Below the pieces are notes generated by a model, which ran no database searches, was not told the DNA's origin, and saw only the letters and a list, made by a program, of their open reading frames with translations. The position numbers were made by a program, and so were the translations under genes. Below, piece by piece: positions 44,609-53,299 of a stretch of 64,000 nucleotides of DNA. Origin of the DNA: Bizionia sp. M204 (GTDB taxonomy: Bacteria > Bacteroidota > Bacteroidia > Flavobacteriales > Flavobacteriaceae); NCBI RefSeq assembly GCF_023205095.1, contig NZ_CP046242.1:2965001-3029000 (forward strand). Reading direction: 5' to 3'. Within the stretch, counting starts at the first letter, position 1. Every line of letters starts with the position of its first letter.

Positions 44609-45628
44609 ATGATAGATAAGATAAAAGAATTAATTGCCGAAGCGGAAGCATTTCAAGCAAAATCTAAAGAGGAAGTCGAAGCATTTCGAATTAAATTTTT
44701 AGGAAAAAAAGGCGTGCTTAATGATTATTTTAAGGAGTTTAAAAACGTAGCTAACGATCAGAAAAAGGAGTTTGGTCAGGTTATTAATGCGCTTAAAAAA
44801 ACAGCAGAAGATAAAGTAGCAGCACTTAAGGAGGATCTGGAAAACAATGAGGAGTCGGCCGGTTCGTTTGATGACTTATCTCGTCCAGGCGATCCAATTG
44901 AAATTGGTGCAAGACACCCTATTTCATTAGTAAAAAATCAGATTATTGATATTTTTTCACGCATTGGTTTTAATGTTAGTGAAGGTCCAGAAATTGAAGA
45001 TGATTGGCATAACTTTACCGCGTTAAATTTGCCAGAATACCATCCAGCACGAGATATGCAGGATACCTTTTTTATTCAAACAGATCCAGACATTTTATTA
45101 CGTACACATACCAGTTCGGTACAGGTGCGTTATATGGAAAACAATAAACCACCTATTCGGACAATTTCTCCAGGTCGTGTGTATAGAAATGAAGCAATTT
45201 CATCACGTTCGCATTGTTTTTTCCACCAAGTTGAAGGTTTATATATTGATAAAGACGTGAGTTTTTCCGATTTAAAACAAACCCTTCAATATTTTACAAC
45301 TGAAATGTTTGGAAAAAGTAAAATTCGTTTACGTCCATCCTACTTTCCGTTTACAGAACCGAGTGCTGAAGTAGATGTGTATTGGGGATTGGAAACCGAA
45401 ACCGATTACCGTATTACTAAAGGAACGGGCTGGTTGGAAATTATGGGATGTGGTATGGTGGATCCTAATGTATTGGAAAACTGTGGTATAGACTCTAAAG
45501 AGTATTCCGGTTTTGCATTTGGTATGGGAATCGATCGTATTGCTATGCTATTACACCAAATTGGCGATATCCGTTTGTTAAGTGAAAACGATGTGCGTTT
45601 TTTAGAGCAATTTAAATCTGCTTTATAA
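44609..45628 (+). CDS. pheS: Phenylalanyl-tRNA synthetase alpha subunit
   Basis: The catalytic alpha subunit of the (alpha-beta)2 enzyme charges tRNA-Phe. The 339-aa protein has the N-terminal coiled-coil helical arm, then the class II core: RVYRNEAISSRSHCFFHQ (motif 2), and GFAFGMGIDRIAML (motif 3). The beta subunit gene is not in this window, so the subunits are encoded apart, as in many Bacteroidota. It ends ahead of an intrinsic terminator. Confidence 0.96.
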   Translation: MIDKIKELIAEAEAFQAKSKEEVEAFRIKFLGKKGVLNDYFKEFKNVANDQKKEFGQVINALKKTAEDKVAALKEDLENNEESAGSFDDLSRPGDPIEIGARHPISLVKNQIIDIFSRIGFNVSEGPEIEDDWHNFTALNLPEYHPARDMQDTFFIQTDPDILLRTHTSSVQVRYMENNKPPIRTISPGRVYRNEAISSRSHCFFHQVEGLYIDKDVSFSDLKQTLQYFTTEMFGKSKIRLRPSYFPFTEPSAEVDVYWGLETETDYRITKGTGWLEIMGCGMVDPNVLENCGIDSKEYSGFAFGMGIDRIAMLLHQIGDIRLLSENDVRFLEQFKSAL

Positions 45629-45654
45629 ATTAATCTTCAAAATATACTGTTCAA

Positions 45655-45682
45655 AAGCCGATGAAATAATCGGTTTTTTTAT
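45655..45682 (+). terminator. Intrinsic terminator of pheS
   Basis: CCGAT (45658-45662) pairs with ATCGG (45669-45673), extended by A-T and G-T pairs, then a run of seven T. The stem is short but the tract is good. Confidence 0.65.
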
Positions 45683-45700
45683 TTAACAATTTTTTAACTT

Positions 45701-45730
45701 CGGTTAGTTCGGTTATTTCCGAACTAACCG
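45701..45730. promoter_or_regulatory. Perfect 12-bp inverted-repeat operator
   Basis: CGGTTAGTTCGG (45701-45712) and CCGAACTAACCG (45719-45730) are exact reverse complements with a 6-bp spacer. They cover the -33 to -7 space of the regulator promoter and are GC-richer than their surroundings. It is a likely binding site of the GbsR/MarR regulator encoded next. Confidence 0.75.
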
Positions 45731-45738
45731 TAATTTTG
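45731..45738 (+). promoter_or_regulatory. -7 promoter element of the RND efflux operon
   Basis: TAATTTTG followed by C is a consensus match directly abutting the operator. The regulator ATG is 18 bp downstream. Confidence 0.65.
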
Positions 45739-45756
45739 CATTCTTATTATATTAAA

Positions 45757-46254
45757 ATGGAGAAAGAATTAATCGTTAAGAAAAACCAGTTAGTTGAAAA
45801 ACTAGGCGTTAACTTTGAACATAGTGAGCAGCTAGCACCTGTTGCTGCGCGTATTTTAGCTTTTATAATACTTACAGGAAAGGTAGGCGCCACTTTTGAG
45901 GATTTGGTATCCAATCTTTGTGCTAGCAAGAGTACTATTTCAACGCATTTAAATCACCTTCAAGACTTAAATAAAATCTCGTATTTCACAAAAATGGGAG
46001 ATCGTAAAAAGTATTTTATTATTAATGCAGATACCTTAGTACAACATGTTAACGACATGGTATCAAAATGGGAATTGGAGAAAGAACTACATGAAGAAGT
46101 TGCTGATTATAAAACACAAATTAATAATTTGGAAAGCACGACTTCCGAGTTGAAATTCGATTTAACATATCATGAAAATTATATAAACTATCTAAATCTA
46201 GCTATGACATCTATGTTGGAATTGAAATCCAAAGTAGTTGCTATGAAATCTTAA
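45757..46254 (+). CDS. GbsR/MarR-type transcriptional regulator
   Basis: This 165-aa protein has a winged helix-turn-helix (FEDLVSNLCASKSTISTHLN, with HTH core residues 55-75) and a C-terminal coiled-coil region (ELEKELHEEVADYKTQINNLE part). It resembles GbsR/MarR-like regulators encoded in front of RND pumps in flavobacteria. The ATG at 45757 was chosen; an upstream TTG at 45736 overlaps the promoter. It is the first gene of the efflux operon (12 bp to the adaptor), suggesting autorepression by binding the perfect operator. Confidence 0.85.
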   Translation: MEKELIVKKNQLVEKLGVNFEHSEQLAPVAARILAFIILTGKVGATFEDLVSNLCASKSTISTHLNHLQDLNKISYFTKMGDRKKYFIINADTLVQHVNDMVSKWELEKELHEEVADYKTQINNLESTTSELKFDLTYHENYINYLNLAMTSMLELKSKVVAMKS

Positions 46255-46266
46255 ACATAACCAAAA

Positions 46267-47385
46267 ATGAAAAAAAACACATTTAATATTTTGATTCCTA
46301 GTGTATTAGTTTTTGCGCTTTTTAGCTGTGGAAATAAAAAAGAACAACAAAAGCCACGACCAGCAATGCCATCTCCTGTTGTTGAGGTTTCTAAACAAAC
46401 GGTTATTACGCACCAAGACTTCCCTGCTAGTATTGAAGGTGAAGTAAATAGTGAGGTGCGACCAAAAATTTCAGGATATATTAAAGAAGTGCTAGTTACA
46501 GAAGGGCAAGCCGTAAAGCAAGGTCAAGTAATTTTTAAACTGGAAACACAAACTTTAAGTCAGGACGCTCAAGCTGCAAAAGCGAATGTGAATGCGGCTC
46601 AAGTTGAAGTTAATAAACTTAAGCCTTTAGTGGAAAAAAACATTATTAGTAGTGTTCAATTGGAAACCGCTAATGCTAAATTGTTACAAGCGCAAAGTGC
46701 TTATAATAGTATTGGTGCAAATATTAATTATGCTAATGTGCAAAGTCCGGTTGATGGTGTTGTAGGTTCTATAAACTTTAGAAAAGGTGCGTTGGTAAGT
46801 GCTCAAGATCCCATGCCACTAACAAATGTATCCGCAATTGATGATGTATATGCCTATTTTTCTTTAAACGAAAAAGAGTTTATTACGTTCATGGAAGAGG
46901 CAGAAGGTGAAACAGGGGAAGAAAAAATCAAGCTTTTCCCAGAAGTTAAATTGCGTTTAGCTAACGGCCAAATATATGAGCATTCCGGGAAAATTGAAAC
47001 CATTGCAGGAGACATTAATGTTCAAACTGGAACGATAACATTTCGGGCCAAATTTGATAATAAAGCAGGTTTACTCCGTAACGGTAGTAGTGGAACTATT
47101 TTAATTCCTAGAACGTATGAAAATGTTTTAGTGGTGCCATCAGAATCTACTTTTGAAAGACAAGGAAAGAATTTTGTATATAAAGTTATTGGCGATTCAC
47201 TAGTAGATAAACCCATTGCTGTTTTAAGGTCTACAAACCGCATGTATATAGTTAGTGGCGGGCTAGAAGTAGGTGAAACTATTTTAGCAAAAGGACTCAA
47301 TAAAGTAAGTCCTGGTATTAAAATTACACCCATTAAGAAATCATTAGATAGTATTATTAACTCCTTTGATACGGTATTTAAATAA
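46267..47385 (+). CDS. RND efflux periplasmic adaptor (membrane fusion protein)
   Basis: This 372-aa lipoprotein (signal ending VFALFSCGNKK, Cys21) is the MFP subunit of a tripartite efflux pump. The lipoyl half-motifs are visible at SGYIKEVLVTEGQAVKQGQV and NYANVQSPVDGVVG, with a helical hairpin between (AQAAKANVNAAQVEVNKLKP) and beta-barrel and membrane-proximal domains after. It bridges the inner-membrane permease and the outer-membrane channel encoded in the next two genes. Confidence 0.93.
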   Translation: MKKNTFNILIPSVLVFALFSCGNKKEQQKPRPAMPSPVVEVSKQTVITHQDFPASIEGEVNSEVRPKISGYIKEVLVTEGQAVKQGQVIFKLETQTLSQDAQAAKANVNAAQVEVNKLKPLVEKNIISSVQLETANAKLLQAQSAYNSIGANINYANVQSPVDGVVGSINFRKGALVSAQDPMPLTNVSAIDDVYAYFSLNEKEFITFMEEAEGETGEEKIKLFPEVKLRLANGQIYEHSGKIETIAGDINVQTGTITFRAKFDNKAGLLRNGSSGTILIPRTYENVLVVPSESTFERQGKNFVYKVIGDSLVDKPIAVLRSTNRMYIVSGGLEVGETILAKGLNKVSPGIKITPIKKSLDSIINSFDTVFK

Positions 47386-47393
47386 GACTAATT

Positions 47394-50300
47394 ATGTTAA
47401 AGACATTCATTGAAAGACCCGTTTTATCAACGGTAATTTCCATTATAATAGTTATTCTCGGTATTTTAGGACTACTTCAATTACCAGTCACCCAATACCC
47501 AGATATAGCACCACCAACGGTTCAAGTAAATGCTTCTTATCCAGGAGCGAATGCTGAAACAATTCTAGAAAGTGTAATTGTTCCTATTGAAGAGCAAATT
47601 AATGGTGTAGAAGGCATGACATATATTACCTCTACAGCTAGTAACTCGGGTAGCGCTTCAATTCAAGTGTTTTTTGAGCAAGGTTACGATGCCGATATTG
47701 CCGCAGTTAACGTACAAAACAGAGTAGCGCGAGCAAATGCTTTATTACCAGCGGAAGTTATTCGTGCGGGCGTTATTACGCAAAAGCAGCAAAACTCAGC
47801 TTTATTATTTGCCGCGGTTTATTCTACCAATCCAGAATATAATGACACCTATATTCAAAACTATGTTAACATTAATATTAAACCAGAGATACAGCGTATT
47901 AATGGTGTTGGCGCTTTAAATGTTTTTGGAGCTAAAGATTATTCCATGCGTATTTGGTTAGATCCCGTTAAAATGGCTGCTTATAAAATTGAGCCACGGG
48001 AAGTAACACAAGCAATTAACGAGCAAAGTTTAGAAGCTGCTGCTGGTTCATTTGGACAAAATAGTGGAGAATCTTTTGAGTATGTTGTAAAATATAAAGG
48101 GCGATATAAGGAAGCTAATGAATACGAGGATATCGTAATTAAGGCTTTAGGAAATGGTCAGTTTTTACGGGTAAAAGATGTAGCAAAGGTGGAGCTAGAT
48201 GCTTTTTCGTACTCATCAATATCTAAAACAAATGGAAATGCGGCTGTTAACTTTGGGGTTTATCAAACGCCTGGCTCTAACGCCCAAGAAATTATTGAGA
48301 ATATCTATGTTAAATTGGACGAGCTGAAAAAAGACTTTCCAGAAGGTATGGATTATATCATTAACTATGATACCAATAAGTTCCTAACGGCATCTGTGGA
48401 TAAAGTAGTAAATACCTTATTGGAAGCCTTTCTATTAGTGTTCCTAGTGGTATTTATATTCTTACAGGATTTTAAATCGACATTAATTCCCGCCATCGCC
48501 GTTCCAGTTTCCATTATTGGTACCTTCTTTTTCCTGAATATGTTGGGGTATTCTATAAATCTATTAACGCTATTTGCATTAATTCTAGCCATTGGTATTG
48601 TGGTGGATGATGCTATTGTGGTTGTAGAAGCCGTTCATGCCAAATTAGAAGATGGCTATACCAATGCCAAGGAAGCATCTATTTCGGCCATGAGTGAAAT
48701 TACTGGTGCTATTATTTCTATTACGCTAGTCATGATGGCGGTTTTTATACCTATTACATTTATTCAAGGACCATCTGGTGTATTTTATGAGCAGTTTGGT
48801 GTTACATTAATGATTGCCATATTTATTTCGGCCGTAAATGCTTTAACATTAACACCTGCTTTATGTGCTATTTTCTTAAAGCCTCATAAAAAGGAGGATG
48901 AACATAAAAAGAAAAAACGCTCGTTGATGCAACGTTTTTACGATGCTTTTAACGCAGGGTTTAATGCAACAACGGCAAAATACGCCAAATCTGTAGGGTT
49001 TTTAATCAGACATAAATGGATTACCATCATCATTTTAGGTTTAAGTATTTTTGGAATTATTGCAGCAGATAAAGTAATCCCAACAGGATTTGTTCCTGCT
49101 GAAGATAGAGGTATAATATTTATGAATGCGGAATTACCTCCTGGATCATCTTTAGACCGTACGTTTGAGGTAAATAAACAATTAGAGGAAGCTATTAAAG
49201 GCGTTGATGGTATTAAAGGTGCATCGTTTATTAGTGGTCAAAACTTTTTCTCTGGTGCAGGTAGTTCAAATGCCATGGGCTTTATTATTTTAGAATCATG
49301 GGATGATCGTGATACCGATGCCACAACTGTTAATGCCATTATTGGTCAGTTGTTTCAAAAATCCGCTATGATTCCAGATGCTAATATTATCTTTTTTACA
49401 CCACCTAGTGTACCTGGTTTTGGTAGTGCAGATGGTTTTGAAATGCGCTTATTAGATAGAAATGCAAGACCATTAACAGAACTTGATGATACAGCTAACG
49501 ATTTTGTGCAGCTATTAAATCAGAAACCTGAAATTGCCTTTGCATCAAATTCATTTAGTACCAATTTCCCGCAATTACAATTAGATATTAATGCGGAACG
49601 TGCTAAAGAAGCCGGGATTTCAACTAGTGCTATTTTATCAGCGCTTCAAGGTTATATTGGTGGTAATTATGTGGCCGATTTCAGTAAGTTTGGAAAACAA
49701 TTCCGTGTATTTATACAAGCTTTACCGGAAGACCGTGTTGACGAAACTAGTTTAAATAGTATGATGGTTAAAACGCCAACAGGCGAAATGACACCAATTT
49801 CACAATATGTATCATTTAAACGGGTCTATGGTCCGCAAACGGTTAATCGTTTTAACTTATTTAACGCGGTTACAGTAAATGGTGCCGCAACACCAGGTTA
49901 TAGTTCAGGTGATGCCATTAATGCCATTAACGAATTAGCTGAAAATAATTTACCAGAAGGATATCAAATAGCTTATTCAGGTATTACACGTGAAGAGATT
50001 GCGTCTTCAGGACAGTCTACAGTCATTTTTATGATTAGTATTTTGTTTGTGTTCTTCTTGTTAGCTGCACAATATGAAAGTTATTTATTACCATTAGTTA
50101 TTATTTTCTCGTTACCAATTGGTGTAGCTGGAGCGTATTTAACAACCTATTTAGCTGGGTTGGAAAATAATATTTACTTCCAGATTGCCCTAATTATGTT
50201 ATTGGGTTTACTAGCTAAAAACGCCATTTTAATTGTGGAGTTTGCTGTTCAACGCCGACAACATGGCTTGTCCATTGTAGATGCTGCTATTGATGGTGCT

Positions 50301-50546
50301 AAAGTCCGATTGCGTCCAATTTTAATGACATCCTTTGCATTTATTTTAGGTATTACACCATTGATGTTAGCCAAAGGTGTAGGTGCAGTAGGGAATAATT
50401 CTATTGGTACAGGTGCTGTTGGAGGCTTGTTAGTAGGTACTGTAGTTGGGGTTTTTGTAATACCGGTATTGTTTGTCATATTCCAATGGTTACAAGAAAA
50501 AATTACGGGTGCTCCAGTTGTTGTTAATGAAGAAATAAAAGAATAA
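47394..50546 (+). CDS. RND efflux permease, HAE1 family (AcrB-like)
   Basis: This 1050-aa proton-driven pump has the AcrB layout: the first helix SVISIIIVILGILG-type opening, two large periplasmic loops after TM1 and TM7, and 12 membrane segments. The proton-relay acidic pair lies in TM4, GIVVDDAIVVVEAVHAKLE, and the conserved NAILIVEFA segment is in TM10. Substrates are probably hydrophobic or amphiphilic toxins. It lies 8 bp after the adaptor and 5 bp before the outer-membrane channel gene. Confidence 0.95.
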   Translation: MLKTFIERPVLSTVISIIIVILGILGLLQLPVTQYPDIAPPTVQVNASYPGANAETILESVIVPIEEQINGVEGMTYITSTASNSGSASIQVFFEQGYDADIAAVNVQNRVARANALLPAEVIRAGVITQKQQNSALLFAAVYSTNPEYNDTYIQNYVNINIKPEIQRINGVGALNVFGAKDYSMRIWLDPVKMAAYKIEPREVTQAINEQSLEAAAGSFGQNSGESFEYVVKYKGRYKEANEYEDIVIKALGNGQFLRVKDVAKVELDAFSYSSISKTNGNAAVNFGVYQTPGSNAQEIIENIYVKLDELKKDFPEGMDYIINYDTNKFLTASVDKVVNTLLEAFLLVFLVVFIFLQDFKSTLIPAIAVPVSIIGTFFFLNMLGYSINLLTLFALILAIGIVVDDAIVVVEAVHAKLEDGYTNAKEASISAMSEITGAIISITLVMMAVFIPITFIQGPSGVFYEQFGVTLMIAIFISAVNALTLTPALCAIFLKPHKKEDEHKKKKRSLMQRFYDAFNAGFNATTAKYAKSVGFLIRHKWITIIILGLSIFGIIAADKVIPTGFVPAEDRGIIFMNAELPPGSSLDRTFEVNKQLEEAIKGVDGIKGASFISGQNFFSGAGSSNAMGFIILESWDDRDTDATTVNAIIGQLFQKSAMIPDANIIFFTPPSVPGFGSADGFEMRLLDRNARPLTELDDTANDFVQLLNQKPEIAFASNSFSTNFPQLQLDINAERAKEAGISTSAILSALQGYIGGNYVADFSKFGKQFRVFIQALPEDRVDETSLNSMMVKTPTGEMTPISQYVSFKRVYGPQTVNRFNLFNAVTVNGAATPGYSSGDAINAINELAENNLPEGYQIAYSGITREEIASSGQSTVIFMISILFVFFLLAAQYESYLLPLVIIFSLPIGVAGAYLTTYLAGLENNIYFQIALIMLLGLLAKNAILIVEFAVQRRQHGLSIVDAAIDGAKVRLRPILMTSFAFILGITPLMLAKGVGAVGNNSIGTGAVGGLLVGTVVGVFVIPVLFVIFQWLQEKITGAPVVVNEEIKE

Positions 50547-50551
50547 AAAGG

Positions 50552-51970
50552 ATGAAAAGAAGTATAAATAAAAGATGGATTTCTAGGGTTGCGGTTATAG
50601 CTGTGGTGGCCGTAACTATGCAAAGCTGTTTGGTTTCTAAAGATTACGAACGTCCTGATTTAGAAGATGAAACGGAAAATTTATTTCGTACAGATGAACT
50701 GCCAACAGATAGTATGTCCATGGCAGATGTATCTTGGAAAGCGGTGTTTACAGACCCGTTTTTAACGCAATATATTGAAGAAGGTTTACAGAATAATATT
50801 GATATTCGTATTGCTATTCAACAAATTATTGCTGGTGAAGCTTACATGAAACAAGGAAACGCGGGTTACTTGCCAACCTTAAGTGCTGGCGCATCGGTGG
50901 CACATCAGAAATTGTCTGATAATAGTCAGTTTGGGGCATTTACAAATGGTTCTATTGATCAGTATGAAGCCGTAGCTAACTTATCTTGGGAAGCCGATAT
51001 TTGGGGAAAAATCCGTAGTAATAAACGGGCCTTTCATGCTGGATATTTAAAAAGTATTGCAGCACATCAAGCTGTAAAAACCAAACTTATTGAAAGTATT
51101 GCTACCACCTATTATACATTAGTGGCTTTGGATGCTCAATTGGAAATTACCAAAGAAACCATTGAAACTCGTAGAAAAACGGTTACGGCAATTGAGTCTT
51201 TAAAAGAAGCTGGACAAGTAACCCAGGTGGCCGTAGACCAAAACGTGGCCCAATACAACAATGCGCGCGTACTTCAAATTGAGATTGAGCGTCAAATTTT
51301 TAGAACGGAAAATGCGTTAAGTATTTTGTTGGCAAAACAACCGCAAACGTACCAACGAAGCACCTTAAGCGAACAGGAAATTACAACCGAAATGAAACTT
51401 GGTGTGCCTTACATTTTATTGCGCAACAGGCCAGATGTAATTGCCGCTGAAAATGATTTCATTCAAGCTTTTGAAATGACTAATGTTGCCAAAGCTAACT
51501 TTTATCCGTCCTTAACCTTAAGTGCATCGGGTGGATTTCAAAGTTTGGAGTTTCAGAATTGGTTTGATACCAGTTCACTTTTCGCAAATTTAGTAGGTGG
51601 GTTAGCACAGCCTATTTTTAATCAGCGTAAAGTTAGAACGCAATTCGAAGTATCTCAAGCGCAACAAGAGCAAGCCTTATTAAACTTTAAGCAAACTCTG
51701 TTGGTGGCAGGACAAGAAGTATCCGATGCCTTGTATAGCTATAAGGCAGAAGAAGATAAGTTCCAATTCCGTGAAAATGAAGTGGAAGCCTTGCGTCGTG
51801 CAGAATCTAATTCAGAAACCTTATTAGATAATGGGTATGCTAACTATTTAGATTTATTAACGGCTAGACAAAGTGTGTTGGTAGCAGAATTGAATACCAT
51901 TGATAATAAGTTAGAACAATTGCTATCTGTTGTTAGATTTTACAAAGCACTAGGTGGTGGTTGGAAATAA
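50552..51970 (+). CDS. Outer membrane efflux lipoprotein (NodT/OprM type)
   Basis: This 472-aa TolC-family channel has a lipoprotein signal (AVTMQSCLVSKDY, Cys26) and the paired OEP repeats, including LSWEADIWGKIRSNKRAF and the C-terminal repeat NFKQTLLVAGQEVSDALYSY. It completes the tripartite pump. The two halves of the internal duplication are recognisable (YLPTLSAGASVA against FYPSLTLSASGGF). It is followed by a TetR regulator. Confidence 0.93.
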   Translation: MKRSINKRWISRVAVIAVVAVTMQSCLVSKDYERPDLEDETENLFRTDELPTDSMSMADVSWKAVFTDPFLTQYIEEGLQNNIDIRIAIQQIIAGEAYMKQGNAGYLPTLSAGASVAHQKLSDNSQFGAFTNGSIDQYEAVANLSWEADIWGKIRSNKRAFHAGYLKSIAAHQAVKTKLIESIATTYYTLVALDAQLEITKETIETRRKTVTAIESLKEAGQVTQVAVDQNVAQYNNARVLQIEIERQIFRTENALSILLAKQPQTYQRSTLSEQEITTEMKLGVPYILLRNRPDVIAAENDFIQAFEMTNVAKANFYPSLTLSASGGFQSLEFQNWFDTSSLFANLVGGLAQPIFNQRKVRTQFEVSQAQQEQALLNFKQTLLVAGQEVSDALYSYKAEEDKFQFRENEVEALRRAESNSETLLDNGYANYLDLLTARQSVLVAELNTIDNKLEQLLSVVRFYKALGGGWK

Positions 51971-51988
51971 CGGAAGGACCACCATGTT

Positions 51989-52582
51989 ATGATAAATAAG
52001 CAAGACATACTTTTGTGCTCCATTACCAACTTCACCAAGTTTGGTAGCAAACGGTTTACATTAGATGATCTGGCTTTGGAATTAGGCATTTCAAAAAAAA
52101 CAATTTACCAGTATTTTAATGGTAAAGAAGCCTTGGTAGCTGAAAGTTTAAGCTACTTATTAGATAACTACGTGGAGGAGATTGAGGCTATTCAAGAGCG
52201 TGAAGATTTAGATGCCATTGAAAAAATAATTACCATTTATAAACGTGGGTTTGAATATTTAAAACACTTCAAGCCCGCGTTTTTATTTGGTATTAAAAAA
52301 TACTATCCCAAAGCCGATGGGGTTTTTACAGCATTTTCAGATCGGTTAGTCAATACCATTATATACACCCTATTAGTAAAGGCCCAACAACAGCAAATAA
52401 TTAAACCACGGGTAGATGTAGCTTTAGTTGCCAAATTATACATGTTGCGCGTAGATAACGTGGCCTTTAAGGACGATAATTTATTTAAAACCTACAGTTT
52501 ATCTACCGTTTTAAACCACCTGATTATTTATAATCTGCGTGGCATTACAGTTTCTGGTTATTCTAACGCTTTTTTTGAATAG
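51989..52582 (+). CDS. TetR/AcrR family transcriptional regulator
   Basis: This 197-aa protein has an N-terminal HTH (FTLDDLALELGISKKTIYQY, about 22-41) followed by NGKEALVAES, typical of TetR/AcrR, and a helical ligand domain. It lies 18 bp after the efflux channel gene on the same strand, so the pump operon is flanked by two different regulators. Its operator is not known; the palindrome at 45701 may belong to either regulator. Confidence 0.88.
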   Translation: MINKQDILLCSITNFTKFGSKRFTLDDLALELGISKKTIYQYFNGKEALVAESLSYLLDNYVEEIEAIQEREDLDAIEKIITIYKRGFEYLKHFKPAFLFGIKKYYPKADGVFTAFSDRLVNTIIYTLLVKAQQQQIIKPRVDVALVAKLYMLRVDNVAFKDDNLFKTYSLSTVLNHLIIYNLRGITVSGYSNAFFE

Positions 52583-52661
52583 TTTTTTATTTTTGCATAC
52601 ACAAAGGTTTAGTAATACAAACATCATTAATTTAATCGTTCCACAAGGGAATACGTAGCTT

Positions 52662-53057
52662 ATGAAAAAAGATATTATAATTCCAAAAGTAGATGGTGTT
52701 TATGTGGCGATTATAAATGAATATAACGACATCTATAAAACTCAAGATTGGAACGCGTATATTATAAACGATAAGGCGGTGGATTTGGAAATGGTAATTA
52801 TTGTTACCAGTGGCTATTCTCAAGATAAAGCGACGTCAATATTCAGAAAAAAGCTGGATAAACTTCCAGCCAAAAGCTATGCGAAAATTGAACTCATGCA
52901 GGAAGACTTATTTGCATTGAACAATCAGTTTCAAGTCACGTTTTTTGAAGGTAATACCATGTTTGATAAAACCTATCTCTTCCGAAAAAATACCATTAAT
53001 TTAAAAGCCTTGCAAACCATTCCATTAATGGAAGCTAAAGGTGTTTTGGTAAAATAG
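52662..53057 (+). CDS. Conserved-looking small protein of unknown function
   Basis: I cannot assign a function. This 131-aa protein has no signal peptide or membrane segment. It has the pattern IPKVDGVYVAIINEYND, YIINDKAVDLEMVIIVTSGY and FFEGNTMFDKTYLFRKN, suggesting an alpha-beta fold. Similar small cytoplasmic proteins occur widely in Flavobacteriaceae, as I recall. It stands alone between the TetR gene and the CPA2 antiporter. Confidence 0.7.
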   Translation: MKKDIIIPKVDGVYVAIINEYNDIYKTQDWNAYIINDKAVDLEMVIIVTSGYSQDKATSIFRKKLDKLPAKSYAKIELMQEDLFALNNQFQVTFFEGNTMFDKTYLFRKNTINLKALQTIPLMEAKGVLVK

Positions 53058-53190
53058 TAATTCGGATAAGAATTTTTTTATTAACAATAGCCGTTTAAAA
53101 ACAGCCCTGTATTTATGTTGTGGGTTATTCTTAAGAAGGTATAAAGTGAAGTACTGTGAATAAATATTTACTTCCGGTAAAAAAAACGTA

Positions 53191-53220
53191 TTGATTCACT
53201 ACCTTTTTGTATTAGCTTTG
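53191..53220 (+). promoter_or_regulatory. Promoter of the CPA2 antiporter gene
   Basis: TTG (53191-53193) and TAGCTTTG (53213-53220) are 19 bp apart, the optimal Bacteroidota -33/-7 spacing. The leader would be about 75 nt. Confidence 0.65.
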
Positions 53221-53299
53221 ACCATAGAAAATTCAGTTTTGTGACCAAGGAGAATAACTAAAACCTTGAAATAACCATCAAAAAAACCAAGTAAAGCTC

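Noticed and set aside
50249-50623. 124-aa minus-strand frame
   Set aside because: It is antisense to the AcrB-like gene and the channel gene start, both well supported.
53058-53299. Possible RNA gene or riboswitch ahead of the CPA2 antiporter
   Set aside because: Apart from the promoter at 53191-53220 no stable fold, tRNA pattern or conserved aptamer was seen.
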